64,000 nucleotides of DNA, taken from positions 1-64,000 of the forward strand of contig CAYNUO010000007.1 of assembly GCA_964400405.1 (NCBI GenBank), given 5' to 3'. The DNA comes from CANKJK01 sp964400405. GTDB taxonomy: Bacteria; Acidobacteriota; Vicinamibacteria; Vicinamibacterales; UBA2999. The notes below the pieces were generated by a model that did not search any database, was not told the origin of the DNA, and saw only the letters and a list, made by a program, of their open reading frames with translations. The first letter of the stretch is position 1, and each line of letters opens with the position of its first letter. Shown piece by piece: positions 42,400 through 50,740 of the stretch. Position numbers and translations under genes: made by a program.

Positions 42400-43352
42400 G
42401 CGAGGCCGACGTTCCCCATCTGGCGGAACTTGGCATACCGCAGGTCCAGCCGCGCGGTGGTATCGAGCGCGGCCGACGCGGCGAGGGCCGCGCGCAGCGG
42501 GCCGTCGAGGAACGCGGCGGCGGCGGCGTGGTCCGTGTGTGCTCCGCCGGCGGGCTCCGGAATGATCTCGTCGATGATCCCGACCTTCAGCAGATCCGGC
42601 GCGGTGAGCTTGAGCGCGTCGGCGGCTTCGACCTTCCGGTCCGAACTGCGCCACAGAATCGCCGCGCAGCCTTCCGGCGGAATCACGCTGTAGACCGCGT
42701 ACTCGTGCATCAGGATCCGGTCGCCGACGGCGATGCCGAGCGCGCCGCCGCTGCCACCCTCGCCGTGCACGATCACGATGATCGGCACCGTGAGCGCCGC
42801 CATCTCGCGCAGGTTCACGGCGATCGCTTCCGCGATGCCCCGCTCCTCGGACTCGATGCCGGGAAACGCCGCGGGCGTGTCGACGAAGGCCAGGACGGGC
42901 CGGTTGAACTTCTCCGCCAGCTTCATCGCGCGCAGCGCCTTCCGGTAGCCCTCGGGCTTGGCGTACCCGAAGTTGCGGAAGATCTTCTGCTTGGTGTCGC
43001 CGCCACCCTTGTGGTGGCCGACGATGAGCACCTGCTCACCGTGATACCGCGCGAACCCGGTCACGAAGGCGTGGTCGTCCGCGAAGCGCCGGTCGCCGTG
43101 GATCTCCACGAACTCGGTGAAGAGCTGGTCGACGTAGTCGAGCACGGTCGGCCGGTTCGGATGCCGCGCCACCGTCACGCGCTGCCACGGCGTCAGGTGG
43201 GCGTAGATGTCGGCGCGCAGTGCCTCGATGCGTGCCTCGAGGCTCGCGATGGACTGCTGCCGCGCCGGCGTCTCTGGAAGGCTCGCCACGGCGGCGATCT
43301 CCTTCTGCAACAGCACGATCGGTTCTTCGAACTCCAGCGTGTCAGCGGCCAT
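42396..43352 (-). CDS. accA: Acetyl-CoA carboxylase carboxyltransferase subunit alpha
   Basis: About 318 residues, normal size. Family marks are LEFEEPIVLLQKEIAAVASL, WQRVTVARHPNRPTVLDYVD, FGYAKPEGYRKALRAMKLAE, FVDTPAAFPGIESEERG and HGEGGSGGALGIAVGDRIL, then YSVIPPEGCAAILWRSSDRK. It transfers the carboxyl group to acetyl-CoA with AccD, which is not in the window. ATG at 43352 has AGGGAG upstream and follows dnaE by 14 bases, the common dnaE-accA pairing. Confidence 0.96.
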   Translation of the reverse strand: MAADTLEFEEPIVLLQKEIAAVASLPETPARQQSIASLEARIEALRADIYAHLTPWQRVTVARHPNRPTVLDYVDQLFTEFVEIHGDRRFADDHAFVTGFARYHGEQVLIVGHHKGGGDTKQKIFRNFGYAKPEGYRKALRAMKLAEKFNRPVLAFVDTPAAFPGIESEERGIAEAIAVNLREMAALTVPIIVIVHGEGGSGGALGIAVGDRILMHEYAVYSVIPPEGCAAILWRSSDRKVEAADALKLTAPDLLKVGIIDEIIPEPAGGAHTDHAAAAAFLDGPLRAALAASAALDTTARLDLRYAKFRQMGNVGLA

Positions 43353-43366
43353 AACCCGACTCCCTG

Positions 43367-46300
43367 TCAGCGCAACCGGACCGAGCCGGTTCCGCAGATC
43401 TGCTCCACGTCCGCCACGAGCCGCTCCGACGGCCGCACACGGATCTGGGCATTCACTTTTACATTGACGCGCAGGCCGCGCTCATCATCCTGCAGAAAGA
43501 GCGCCACGCGGCGGTCGCCCTTGTGCCGGGCGAGCACGTCCCACAACTGCTCGAACGTCTGCCGGCCGTGTCCGGGCGCGTGCAGCGTGATCGACACGGC
43601 CGTGCTCAGCTTCTCGCGAACCCGCTCGATCGGCTGCAGTTCGGCGGCCACGAGACGCGCGGACTCCGCGTCCCGCTCGAACTTGCCCTTGACCAGCAGC
43701 ATCGCGCCGTTCTCGGCGAGATGGCCGGACCCCTTGAAGGCTTCCGGGAAGACCACAACCTCCAGCCCGCCGTCGCGGTCGTCCAGCATGAAGACGCACA
43801 TGCGGTCGCCCTTGCGCGTCTTGAGCGGGCGAAGGCCGGAGACGATGCCGCCGACCGCGACATCCTCCGACACGCGCTCCATGACCGGCGGGGCGCCGGC
43901 GGTGTCGGCTGTCTCCCCCTCGGCCGCGTCCTCCTCCGCCACGCGCCGGATGCCGAGGCTGGCGATCGATCGGGCGCCGAAGTCGCGGAGGTCGTCGGCC
44001 CACCGGTCCACGGGATGTCCCGTCAGGAAAAGACCCAGCGTGTCTCGCTCGTGATTGAGGAGGTCGACCTCCGACCATGCCGGCGCCTCGGGCAGCGTAT
44101 GCGCCGGAGCCACCTCCGGCTCGTCGCCTCCGCCGAACAGGTCGCTCTGTCCGAGCGCCTTGTCGCGCTGCGTGCGGGCGCCATGCTCGGTCGCGGACTC
44201 GATCGAGGCGAACAGGCGCGCCCGGTCGCGGGCCAGAACCGTGATCCGGTCACCACCGCCGCGGGAGCCCTCCGGCAGCAGCGAATCACACGCCCCCGAC
44301 TTGACCAGCGCTTCGAACACCCGCTTGTTGGCGAGGCGCATGTCGAGAATCTCGCAGAGCGCGTGGAGGCTCGGAATGCGTCCACCCAACGCGGCGCGCG
44401 CCTGCAGGATCGACTCGATCGCTCCTTCGCCGAGGCCCTTGATCGCGGTGAGTCCGAAGCGGACGCCCTTGCCGGGTTCCACGGAGAACCGGAGCTGGCT
44501 CTGATTGATGTCCGGCTGCAGCACCGGAACGCCGCGGTCGCGGCACTCCCCGAGATAGGTCGACAGCTTGTCGGCGTTCTGCGCCTCGATCGTCAGCAGC
44601 GCCGCGGCGAAGTGCCAGGGGTAGTTCGCCTTGAGATATGCCGTCTGATACGCCAGATAGGCGTAGGCCGTCGAGTGCGACTTGTTGAAGCCGTACCCGG
44701 CGAAGTACTCCATCAGGTCGAAGATCTTCGTGGCCTTCTTCTCGCTGATGTCCTTGGCGCTGGCGCCGGCCATGAAGGCCTCGCGCTGCTTGGCCATGAC
44801 CTTCGGGTCCTTCTTGCCCATCGCCTTGCGCAGCATGTCGGCCTGGGCGAGGGAGAAGCCCGCCAGGGCCTGCGCGATGAGCATCACCTGCTCCTGGTAG
44901 GCGATGACGCCGTAGGTGTCCTGCAGGATCGGCGCGAGCTGCGGAAGGTCGTACTTGACCTCCTTGAGCCCCTGTTTGCGCGCGATGTAGTCGTCCACCA
45001 TGCCCGACTTCAGCGGGCCCGGCCGGTAGAGCGCGTTGAGCGCGATCAGGTCGTCGAGACGCTCGGGCCTCGCCTTGCGCAGCAGTTCCCGCATGCCCGA
45101 GCTCTCGAACTGGAAGATGCCGTGCGCGGCACCCTCCTGGAACACGCGGTAGGTCTTTGCATCGTCGAGCGGGATCGCGTCGATGTCGAGGTCGACTCCC
45201 TCCGTGCGCTTGATCTCCTTGATCGCATCGTCGATGAGCGTCAGCGTGCTGAGGCCCAGGAAGTCCATCTTCAGGAGGCCGACACGCTCGACCTCCTTCA
45301 TGTTCCACTGCGTGACGATTTCGTCCCGTGACCCTTTGTAGAGAGGCGCGTAGTCGGTGATCGGGCCCGGCGCGATCACGACGCCGGCCGCGTGCACCGA
45401 GGCGTGCCGGGACATGCCCTCCAGACGCCGGCCGATGTCGAGCACTTCCTTGACCTTGGCGTCCTTGGCCGCCATGTCCTTGAGCACCGGGTTCTCGGCC
45501 AGCGCCTTGTCGAGCGTCATGTCGAGCGCCGGCGGAATCTGCTTCGCGATCCGGTCGACGTCGGCAAACGGCATGTCGAGCGCGCGGCCGACGTCGCGGA
45601 TGACGGCCTTCGCCTTCATCGTGCCGAACGTGATGATCTGCGCCACGTTCTCGCGGCCGTACTTCTGCGTGACGTAGTCGATCACCTCGCCGCGCCGGCG
45701 CTCGCAGAAGTCGACGTCGATATCGGGCATCGACACGCGCTCGGGGTTCAGGAAGCGCTCGAACAGCAGGTCGTAGTCGATCGGGTCGACGTCCGTGATG
45801 CGCAGGCACCACGCGACCAGCGAGCCGGCCGCCGACCCGCGGCCGGGGCCGACGGGGATGCCCTTCTCGCGGCCGTACCGGATGAAATCCCAGACGATCA
45901 GGAAGTAGCCGGTGTAGCCCATCTTCTTGATCATCGCGATCTCGTAGTCGAGACGGGTCTCGTACTCCTCGATCGTGTGCCGGAGCTGTCCGGCGGCCTT
46001 GAGCTGCTGCAACCGCGTGAGGCGCTGCGCGAACCCTTCCCGGGCGACCTGCTCGAAGTACTGGTCGAGCGTCATGCCCTCGGGCACGCCGAAGGTCGGC
46101 AGGTGATTGACGCCCTTCGGGATGTGCACGTTGGCGCGTTCGGCGATGAGGAGCGTGTTCTTCAGCGCATCCTCGTGGCCGTTGAAGACCTCGGCCATCT
46201 GATCAGCCGTCTTCAGGAAGAACTGGTCGCCCGTGTAGCGAAGGCGTTTCGCGTCGGTGACCGTCTTGCCCGACCCGATGCAGAGCAGGATGTCGTGCGG

Positions 46301-46945
46301 CTGGTGGTCGCCGTGCCGCAGATAGTGGACATCGTTGGTCGCGACGAGCGGCAGATTCAGTTCACGCGCGAGCGGAATCAGTCCCCGGTTGACGACCAGC
46401 TGCTCCTCGATGCCCTGGTACTGCATCTCCAGGAAGAAGTTGTCGGGCCCCAGGATGTCGCGCAGCCGCGCGGCCGCCTCGAGCGCCGGGCGGGCCTGCT
46501 CCACCTTCAACGCGCTGGCAACCTCGCCCTTGAGGCAGCTGCTCAGCCCGATGAGGCCCTTCGAGTGCTGCGCGAGCAGTTCCTTGTCGATGCGGGGACG
46601 GTAGTAGAAGCCTTCCGTGTAGCCTGCGGACGACAGCTTGATGAGGTTCTGCCAGCCCTCGTAGGTCTCGGCCAGCAGCACGAGGTGGTTCGTCTCGGTC
46701 TGCGGGCCGCTCTTTTCGAAGCGGCTGCCCTGCGCCACATAGACCTCGCACCCGAGAATCGGGTTCAGGCCGCGGTCGCGCGCGTGGTCGTGAAAGACCA
46801 CCGAGGAGAACATGTTGCCGTGCTCGGTCACCGCGAGCGCGGGCATCTTCAGCTTGACGGCTTCGTCCAGGAGTTCGTCGATGCGGCAGGCGCCGTCGAG
46901 CAGCGAGAACTCGGTGTGGAGGTGCAGGTGGACGAACTCGGCCAC
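43367..46945 (-). CDS. dnaE: DNA polymerase III alpha subunit DnaE
   Basis: About 1192 residues, DnaE1 type. The PHP domain begins FVHLHLHTEFSLLDGACRID; the palm holds the catalytic aspartates in PDIDVDFCERRRGEVIDY near residues 406-408; GPGRGSAAGSLVAWCL, GLLKMDFLGLSTLTLIDDA and FAGYGFNKSHSTAYAYLAYQ are conserved finger/thumb segments. An OB domain (VSEDVAVGGIVSGLRPLKTR) and C-terminal tau-binding region follow. GTG at 46945, four bases after the guaA stop, fits the family start; an extension to 47023 would enter guaA. Confidence 0.96.
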   Translation of the reverse strand: MAEFVHLHLHTEFSLLDGACRIDELLDEAVKLKMPALAVTEHGNMFSSVVFHDHARDRGLNPILGCEVYVAQGSRFEKSGPQTETNHLVLLAETYEGWQNLIKLSSAGYTEGFYYRPRIDKELLAQHSKGLIGLSSCLKGEVASALKVEQARPALEAAARLRDILGPDNFFLEMQYQGIEEQLVVNRGLIPLARELNLPLVATNDVHYLRHGDHQPHDILLCIGSGKTVTDAKRLRYTGDQFFLKTADQMAEVFNGHEDALKNTLLIAERANVHIPKGVNHLPTFGVPEGMTLDQYFEQVAREGFAQRLTRLQQLKAAGQLRHTIEEYETRLDYEIAMIKKMGYTGYFLIVWDFIRYGREKGIPVGPGRGSAAGSLVAWCLRITDVDPIDYDLLFERFLNPERVSMPDIDVDFCERRRGEVIDYVTQKYGRENVAQIITFGTMKAKAVIRDVGRALDMPFADVDRIAKQIPPALDMTLDKALAENPVLKDMAAKDAKVKEVLDIGRRLEGMSRHASVHAAGVVIAPGPITDYAPLYKGSRDEIVTQWNMKEVERVGLLKMDFLGLSTLTLIDDAIKEIKRTEGVDLDIDAIPLDDAKTYRVFQEGAAHGIFQFESSGMRELLRKARPERLDDLIALNALYRPGPLKSGMVDDYIARKQGLKEVKYDLPQLAPILQDTYGVIAYQEQVMLIAQALAGFSLAQADMLRKAMGKKDPKVMAKQREAFMAGASAKDISEKKATKIFDLMEYFAGYGFNKSHSTAYAYLAYQTAYLKANYPWHFAAALLTIEAQNADKLSTYLGECRDRGVPVLQPDINQSQLRFSVEPGKGVRFGLTAIKGLGEGAIESILQARAALGGRIPSLHALCEILDMRLANKRVFEALVKSGACDSLLPEGSRGGGDRITVLARDRARLFASIESATEHGARTQRDKALGQSDLFGGGDEPEVAPAHTLPEAPAWSEVDLLNHERDTLGLFLTGHPVDRWADDLRDFGARSIASLGIRRVAEEDAAEGETADTAGAPPVMERVSEDVAVGGIVSGLRPLKTRKGDRMCVFMLDDRDGGLEVVVFPEAFKGSGHLAENGAMLLVKGKFERDAESARLVAAELQPIERVREKLSTAVSITLHAPGHGRQTFEQLWDVLARHKGDRRVALFLQDDERGLRVNVKVNAQIRVRPSERLVADVEQICGTGSVRLR

Positions 46946-46949
46946 GCGG

Positions 46950-48500
46950 CTACTCCCACTCGATCGTCGACGGCGGCTTCGAGCTGATGTCGTACACGAC
47001 GCGGTTGATGCCCCGCACTTCATTGACGATGCGCGAGGAGATCGTCGCCAGCAGGTCGTGCGGCAGGCGGGCCCAGTCCGCGGTCATGCCGTCCAGGCTC
47101 TCCACCGCGCGGATCGCGATCGTGTATTCGTAGGTGCGGGCATCGCCCATCACGCCGACGCTCTGCACCGGCAGCAGCACCGCGAAGCTCTGCCAGACCT
47201 TCGTGTACCAGCCGGCGTTGCGGATCTCCTCCGCGACGATCTTGTCCGCGAGGCGCAGCAGGTCGAGCTTGGGGCGCGTCAGGTCGCCGATCACGCGGAC
47301 CGCAAGCCCCGGTCCCGGGAACGGCTGCCGGATCACGAATTCCTCGTCGAGGCCGAGGTCGCGTCCGACGCGGCGCACCTCGTCCTTGAACAGGTCGCGC
47401 AGCGGCTCGACCAGCTTGAACTTCATGCGCTCCGGCAGGCCGCCCACGTTGTGGTGGCTCTTGATCACGACGGCGGTGCCGTGCACGCCCGACGACTCGA
47501 TCACGTCCGGATAGAGCGTGCCCTGCCCGAGGAAGTCGAAGTTGCCGAGCTCGTTGGCGCGCTTCTCGAAGACGTCGATGAACGTGCCCCCGATGACCTT
47601 CCGCTTCTGCTCGGGGTCGGTGATACCGGCCAGGCGCTCCAGGAAAAGGTCGCTCGCGTCGACGAACTCGAGCGGAAGGTGCATCTTCTCGCGGAACCGC
47701 TTGTTGATCTGCTGCGCCTCTTCGTACCGCAGGAGCCCGTTGTCCACGAAGATGCAGGTCAGCCGATCGCCAATCGCGCGGTGAATCAGCAGCGCCGCGA
47801 CGGTGGAATCGACACCACCCGACAGCCCGCAGACCACGCGCCCGTCACCCACCTGCGTGCGGATGCGCTCCGTGGCTTCCTCGATGAAGGACCGCGTGGT
47901 CCAGTCGCCCGTGCAGCCGCAGACGCCGTAGGCGAAGTTCTTCAACAGGTCGCTGCCGTGCTCGGTGTGCACGACCTCGGGATGGAAGAGCAGGCCGTAG
48001 AGACGCCGCGCGGCATCCTCCATCGCGGCGACCGGCACGCTGTTGCTCGTGGCCGCGACCGCAAAGCCAGGGGGCACCGAACCCACCGAGTCGCCGTGGC
48101 TCGCCCAGACGCGCAGCTTCGCTGGAACCTGCTGGAAGAGTGCCGGGCAGCCTTCCGCCGGCCGCGCAGCCACGTCGACATCGGCATGGCCGAACTCGCG
48201 GCGGTTCGACCGGACCACCTGTCCACCCAGCACGGCTGTCATCAGCTGCATGCCGTAGCAGATGCCGAGCACCGGGATGCCGAGGTCGAAGAGCGCGGCG
48301 TCGACCTTCGGTGCGCCGTCCTCCGACACGCTCTTCGGGCCGCCGGAGAGGATGAGGCCGACCGGATTCTTCGCCTTCAGCTTCTCGAGCGGCGTGCTGA
48401 ACGGCACGATCTCGCAGTAGACGGACAGTTCGCGGAGCCGGCGCCCGATGAGCTGGGTGTACTGGGAGCCGAAGTCGAGGACGAGGATGGTCTGATGCAC
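46950..48500 (-). CDS. guaA: GMP synthase (glutamine-hydrolysing)
   Basis: About 516 residues. The glutaminase domain has LVLDFGSQYTQLIGRRLREL, ILSGGPKSV, nucleophile Cys81 in LGICYGMQLM and FHPEVVHTEHG; the synthetase domain has the PP-loop VCGLSGGVDSTVAALLI, and the dimer domain ends SSKPPSTIEWE, the usual GuaA end. It converts XMP to GMP. GTG at 48500 gives the expected VHQTILVLDFGSQ start. It leads the guaA-dnaE-accA-recJ-lptCA-lptB-rpoN-rapZ run. Confidence 0.96.
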   Translation of the reverse strand: MHQTILVLDFGSQYTQLIGRRLRELSVYCEIVPFSTPLEKLKAKNPVGLILSGGPKSVSEDGAPKVDAALFDLGIPVLGICYGMQLMTAVLGGQVVRSNRREFGHADVDVAARPAEGCPALFQQVPAKLRVWASHGDSVGSVPPGFAVAATSNSVPVAAMEDAARRLYGLLFHPEVVHTEHGSDLLKNFAYGVCGCTGDWTTRSFIEEATERIRTQVGDGRVVCGLSGGVDSTVAALLIHRAIGDRLTCIFVDNGLLRYEEAQQINKRFREKMHLPLEFVDASDLFLERLAGITDPEQKRKVIGGTFIDVFEKRANELGNFDFLGQGTLYPDVIESSGVHGTAVVIKSHHNVGGLPERMKFKLVEPLRDLFKDEVRRVGRDLGLDEEFVIRQPFPGPGLAVRVIGDLTRPKLDLLRLADKIVAEEIRNAGWYTKVWQSFAVLLPVQSVGVMGDARTYEYTIAIRAVESLDGMTADWARLPHDLLATISSRIVNEVRGINRVVYDISSKPPSTIEWE

Positions 48501-48553
48501 TGGGATGGTGGCCGCGAAGGCAGTGCGCACCGGTCGGTGCGCATCCGCGAGGC

Positions 48554-48560
48554 TATTATA
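48554..48560. promoter_or_regulatory. Overlapping divergent -10 boxes for guaA and the propeller gene
   Basis: The minus strand reads TATAAT at 48560-48555 (perfect -10), about 55 bases before the guaA GTG. The plus strand reads TATTAT at 48554-48559, five bases before GTG 48565 of the propeller gene. The same bases serve both directions, so the two promoters should compete. No convincing -35 on either side. Confidence 0.5.
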
Positions 48561-48564
48561 TGGC

Positions 48565-49785
48565 GTGGTTCGGACCTCGGGCACACCAACATCTTGTGTG
48601 CTGCTTGCCGTTGCGGCCCTTGCCGCGCTGCCGGGTGTCGACGTCGCGGCCGGTCAGGGCGCACGGTCGGCGCGGGAACGGCAGAGGCTCGAGCGCCCGG
48701 CGCCGCTCTTCCCGCTTGAACCGGCCTGGACGACGCCGCTGCCGGCCGCACCGGCCGCCGGACCCGCGATCGACGGCACCCGCGTCTACGTGCCCTTGAC
48801 CGACGGCACGTTGACAGCGGCCGACAGAGACTCCGGCGTCCTGCGCTGGACGGTGCCGGCCGAGGTCTCGCTGCCGCCCGCCCCCGCCGGAGACGCGGTG
48901 ATCACCGCAGGCGCGCGTCAGCTGACGGCGTACGACGCGGAGACCGGTGAGACGCGCTGGACGGCTGCTCTCGATGCGCCGCCCGCCTGGCTCGCCGTGG
49001 CGGACGGCCTGGCCCTGTTCGCTGTCGGCGACCGCGTGCACGCGCGCGACACCGCCACCGGCCGCGAGCGGTGGAGCCAGCAGCTTCCCGGCGCGTCACA
49101 CATTCCCGCCGCCGTCAGCGGCGGACACCTGGCGGTCGCCGACGTACAGGGCACCATCAGCCTGTTCGAGGGGTCGACCGGCCGCCTGCTGTGGAGACGT
49201 GCCGTGCCGGCCCGGACCGGCGCGCTCGCGATGCACGGAGACCGTGTCTTCGTCGGAACGGACGCGCGGGAGTTCCATGCGCTGGCCGTGTCCGACGGGA
49301 CGACGCGCTGGCAGTGGCGCACCGGCGGCGACGTCGCCGGAATCCGGGCCGATGGCGACCGCGTGTTCGTCACCACCCTCGACAACCTCATCAGGGCGCT
49401 CGACACCGCAAGCGGAAACCAGCGGTGGAAGGCGACGCTGAGCACGCGTCCGGCCGGGGCGCCGCTGCTGCTGACGAATCTGATCGTCGTGTCCGGCGTG
49501 GCACCGCGCGTCGAAGGGTTCGCACGGAAGACCGGCGCGGCCGCCGGCGTGGTGCTTCCGCCGGCCGAACTCGCAGGCGCACCGGCCCTGGCGCCGGACC
49601 TGGAACCCTATCGCGTGGCGCTGGTCGTCGCGACGCGTGCCGCGGTGCTGAGCGGATACCGGCCGGAGCGGATGATGTTCCGCGAGCCCCGGACCGCTCC
49701 GCTCACCGCGCTGCCTGGGCGTCGGCTGGTGCCGGAGCCGGCAGTGAATCGCGCACCCCTTCCGCCGCCTCCCGCGCGGCCCTGA
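48565..49785 (+). CDS. PQQ-binding-like beta-propeller protein (BamB-like)
   Basis: About 406 residues: a hydrophobic N-terminal export segment (SCVLLAVAALAALPGVDVAAG), then repeated PQQ-type blades with the Trp-docking pattern, e.g. LTAADRDSGVLRWTVP, LTAYDAETGETRWTAAL, VHARDTATGRERWSQQL, ISLFEGSTGRLLWRRAV and IRALDTASGNQRWKATL. The fold is that of BamB and quinoprotein propellers, but there is no lipobox and no visible quinone site, so function stays open. GTG at 48565 is preferred over 48505, which would overlap the promoter. Its last 83 bases overlap the end of the next gene on the other strand. Confidence 0.82.
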   Translation: MVRTSGTPTSCVLLAVAALAALPGVDVAAGQGARSARERQRLERPAPLFPLEPAWTTPLPAAPAAGPAIDGTRVYVPLTDGTLTAADRDSGVLRWTVPAEVSLPPAPAGDAVITAGARQLTAYDAETGETRWTAALDAPPAWLAVADGLALFAVGDRVHARDTATGRERWSQQLPGASHIPAAVSGGHLAVADVQGTISLFEGSTGRLLWRRAVPARTGALAMHGDRVFVGTDAREFHALAVSDGTTRWQWRTGGDVAGIRADGDRVFVTTLDNLIRALDTASGNQRWKATLSTRPAGAPLLLTNLIVVSGVAPRVEGFARKTGAAAGVVLPPAELAGAPALAPDLEPYRVALVVATRAAVLSGYRPERMMFREPRTAPLTALPGRRLVPEPAVNRAPLPPPPARP

Positions 49786-50704
49786 AGCAGGTCGCGTAGG
49801 CGCCGACGGCGCTCAGCTCGATGAACTGAAACACCAGCGCGCGGAAGAGCCACGCGGCCACCTGCAGCGGCAGCACCGTCAATCCGAAGAGGGGCACGAA
49901 GCCGATCAGGCCGAGCGCGGCCATTGCGACGATGGACACCACCGTGCCCACGGCCACGATGACCAGGACCACGACGAAGATCGACGCCACGCGGCGCCAC
50001 TCCGTGCGTCCGGCGCTCGCGATCTGTCGGAGGGCGTCCAGCACTTGCCGGTCCTGCGCGACGATCACGATCTGCGCGAGCAGATAGAGGAAGTTGACGA
50101 GGGTAATCCAGACGACGAACCCCGCCGAGAGCGCCGCACCGGCCATCAGGCCCCCCGCGCCCGCGATGGCGACGCCGGCGGCGAGGAAGAGACCGGCCGA
50201 CGCCGCGTACACCGCGAGCAGCAGCAGCCCGAGTCGGGTGTAGCGCGGAAAGAAGCGGCGGCAATCGGCGAAGAAGCTGTCCACGCCGAAAGTTGCCGCG
50301 GCGGCCATGTGCGCGAGCGGGTCGTGTGGGTCGTCGTGCTCCGGCACGGGCACCGGCAGGCGCTCGCTCTCGACGAGCGTGGCGATCGTGCCGCCCTTGA
50401 CCAGGAACATGAACGCCGAGCCCCCACCCATCACCACGGCGAGTGACAGGCCGAACGCCGCGAGCACCGTGGGCTGCGAGAGCAGCGCCCCCACGATGGT
50501 CGCCAGCAGATCCCGCGCATCCATCGACAGCAGGCGTTCGGGCTCGGCGCCGATCATGAGTGCGAGGAAGACCACGCCCCCGACGGTCGGGACGGCGATG
50601 AGCAGCTTGAAGATGGAATCGGCGGCCGACTGAATCGCGGTGACCTGCCAGTTCGCGGCGGCGACGAGCATGCCTCGCTTCAGGAGCGGGCGAACAGCGA
50701 CCAT
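49703..50704 (-). CDS. Polytopic membrane protein of unknown function
   Basis: About 333 residues with six or so membrane helices, e.g. LIAVPTVGGVVFLALMIGA, TVLAAFGLSLAVVMGGGSAF, LGLLLLAVYAASAGLFLAAG, LSAGFVVWITLVNFLYLLAQ and IFVVVLVIVAVGTVVSIVAM. The order is reminiscent of integral proteins with a glycerophosphodiesterase-type or DUF membrane domain, but I recognise no family. ATG at 50704. It is divergent from the large kinase gene with only 36 bp between the starts. Confidence 0.72.
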   Translation of the reverse strand: MVAVRPLLKRGMLVAAANWQVTAIQSAADSIFKLLIAVPTVGGVVFLALMIGAEPERLLSMDARDLLATIVGALLSQPTVLAAFGLSLAVVMGGGSAFMFLVKGGTIATLVESERLPVPVPEHDDPHDPLAHMAAAATFGVDSFFADCRRFFPRYTRLGLLLLAVYAASAGLFLAAGVAIAGAGGLMAGAALSAGFVVWITLVNFLYLLAQIVIVAQDRQVLDALRQIASAGRTEWRRVASIFVVVLVIVAVGTVVSIVAMAALGLIGFVPLFGLTVLPLQVAAWLFRALVFQFIELSAVGAYATCFRAAREAAEGVRDSLPAPAPADAQAAR

Positions 50705-50728
50705 GCCCGCCTAGTATCACTCATCCCG

Positions 50729-50734
50729 TATTCT
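50729..50734 (+). promoter_or_regulatory. Candidate -10 box for the NtrY-like kinase gene
   Basis: TATTCT lies exactly six bases before the GTG at 50741, so the start codon would be at transcript position +1. No -35 is evident. Confidence 0.4.
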
Positions 50735-50740
50735 GGTCCC

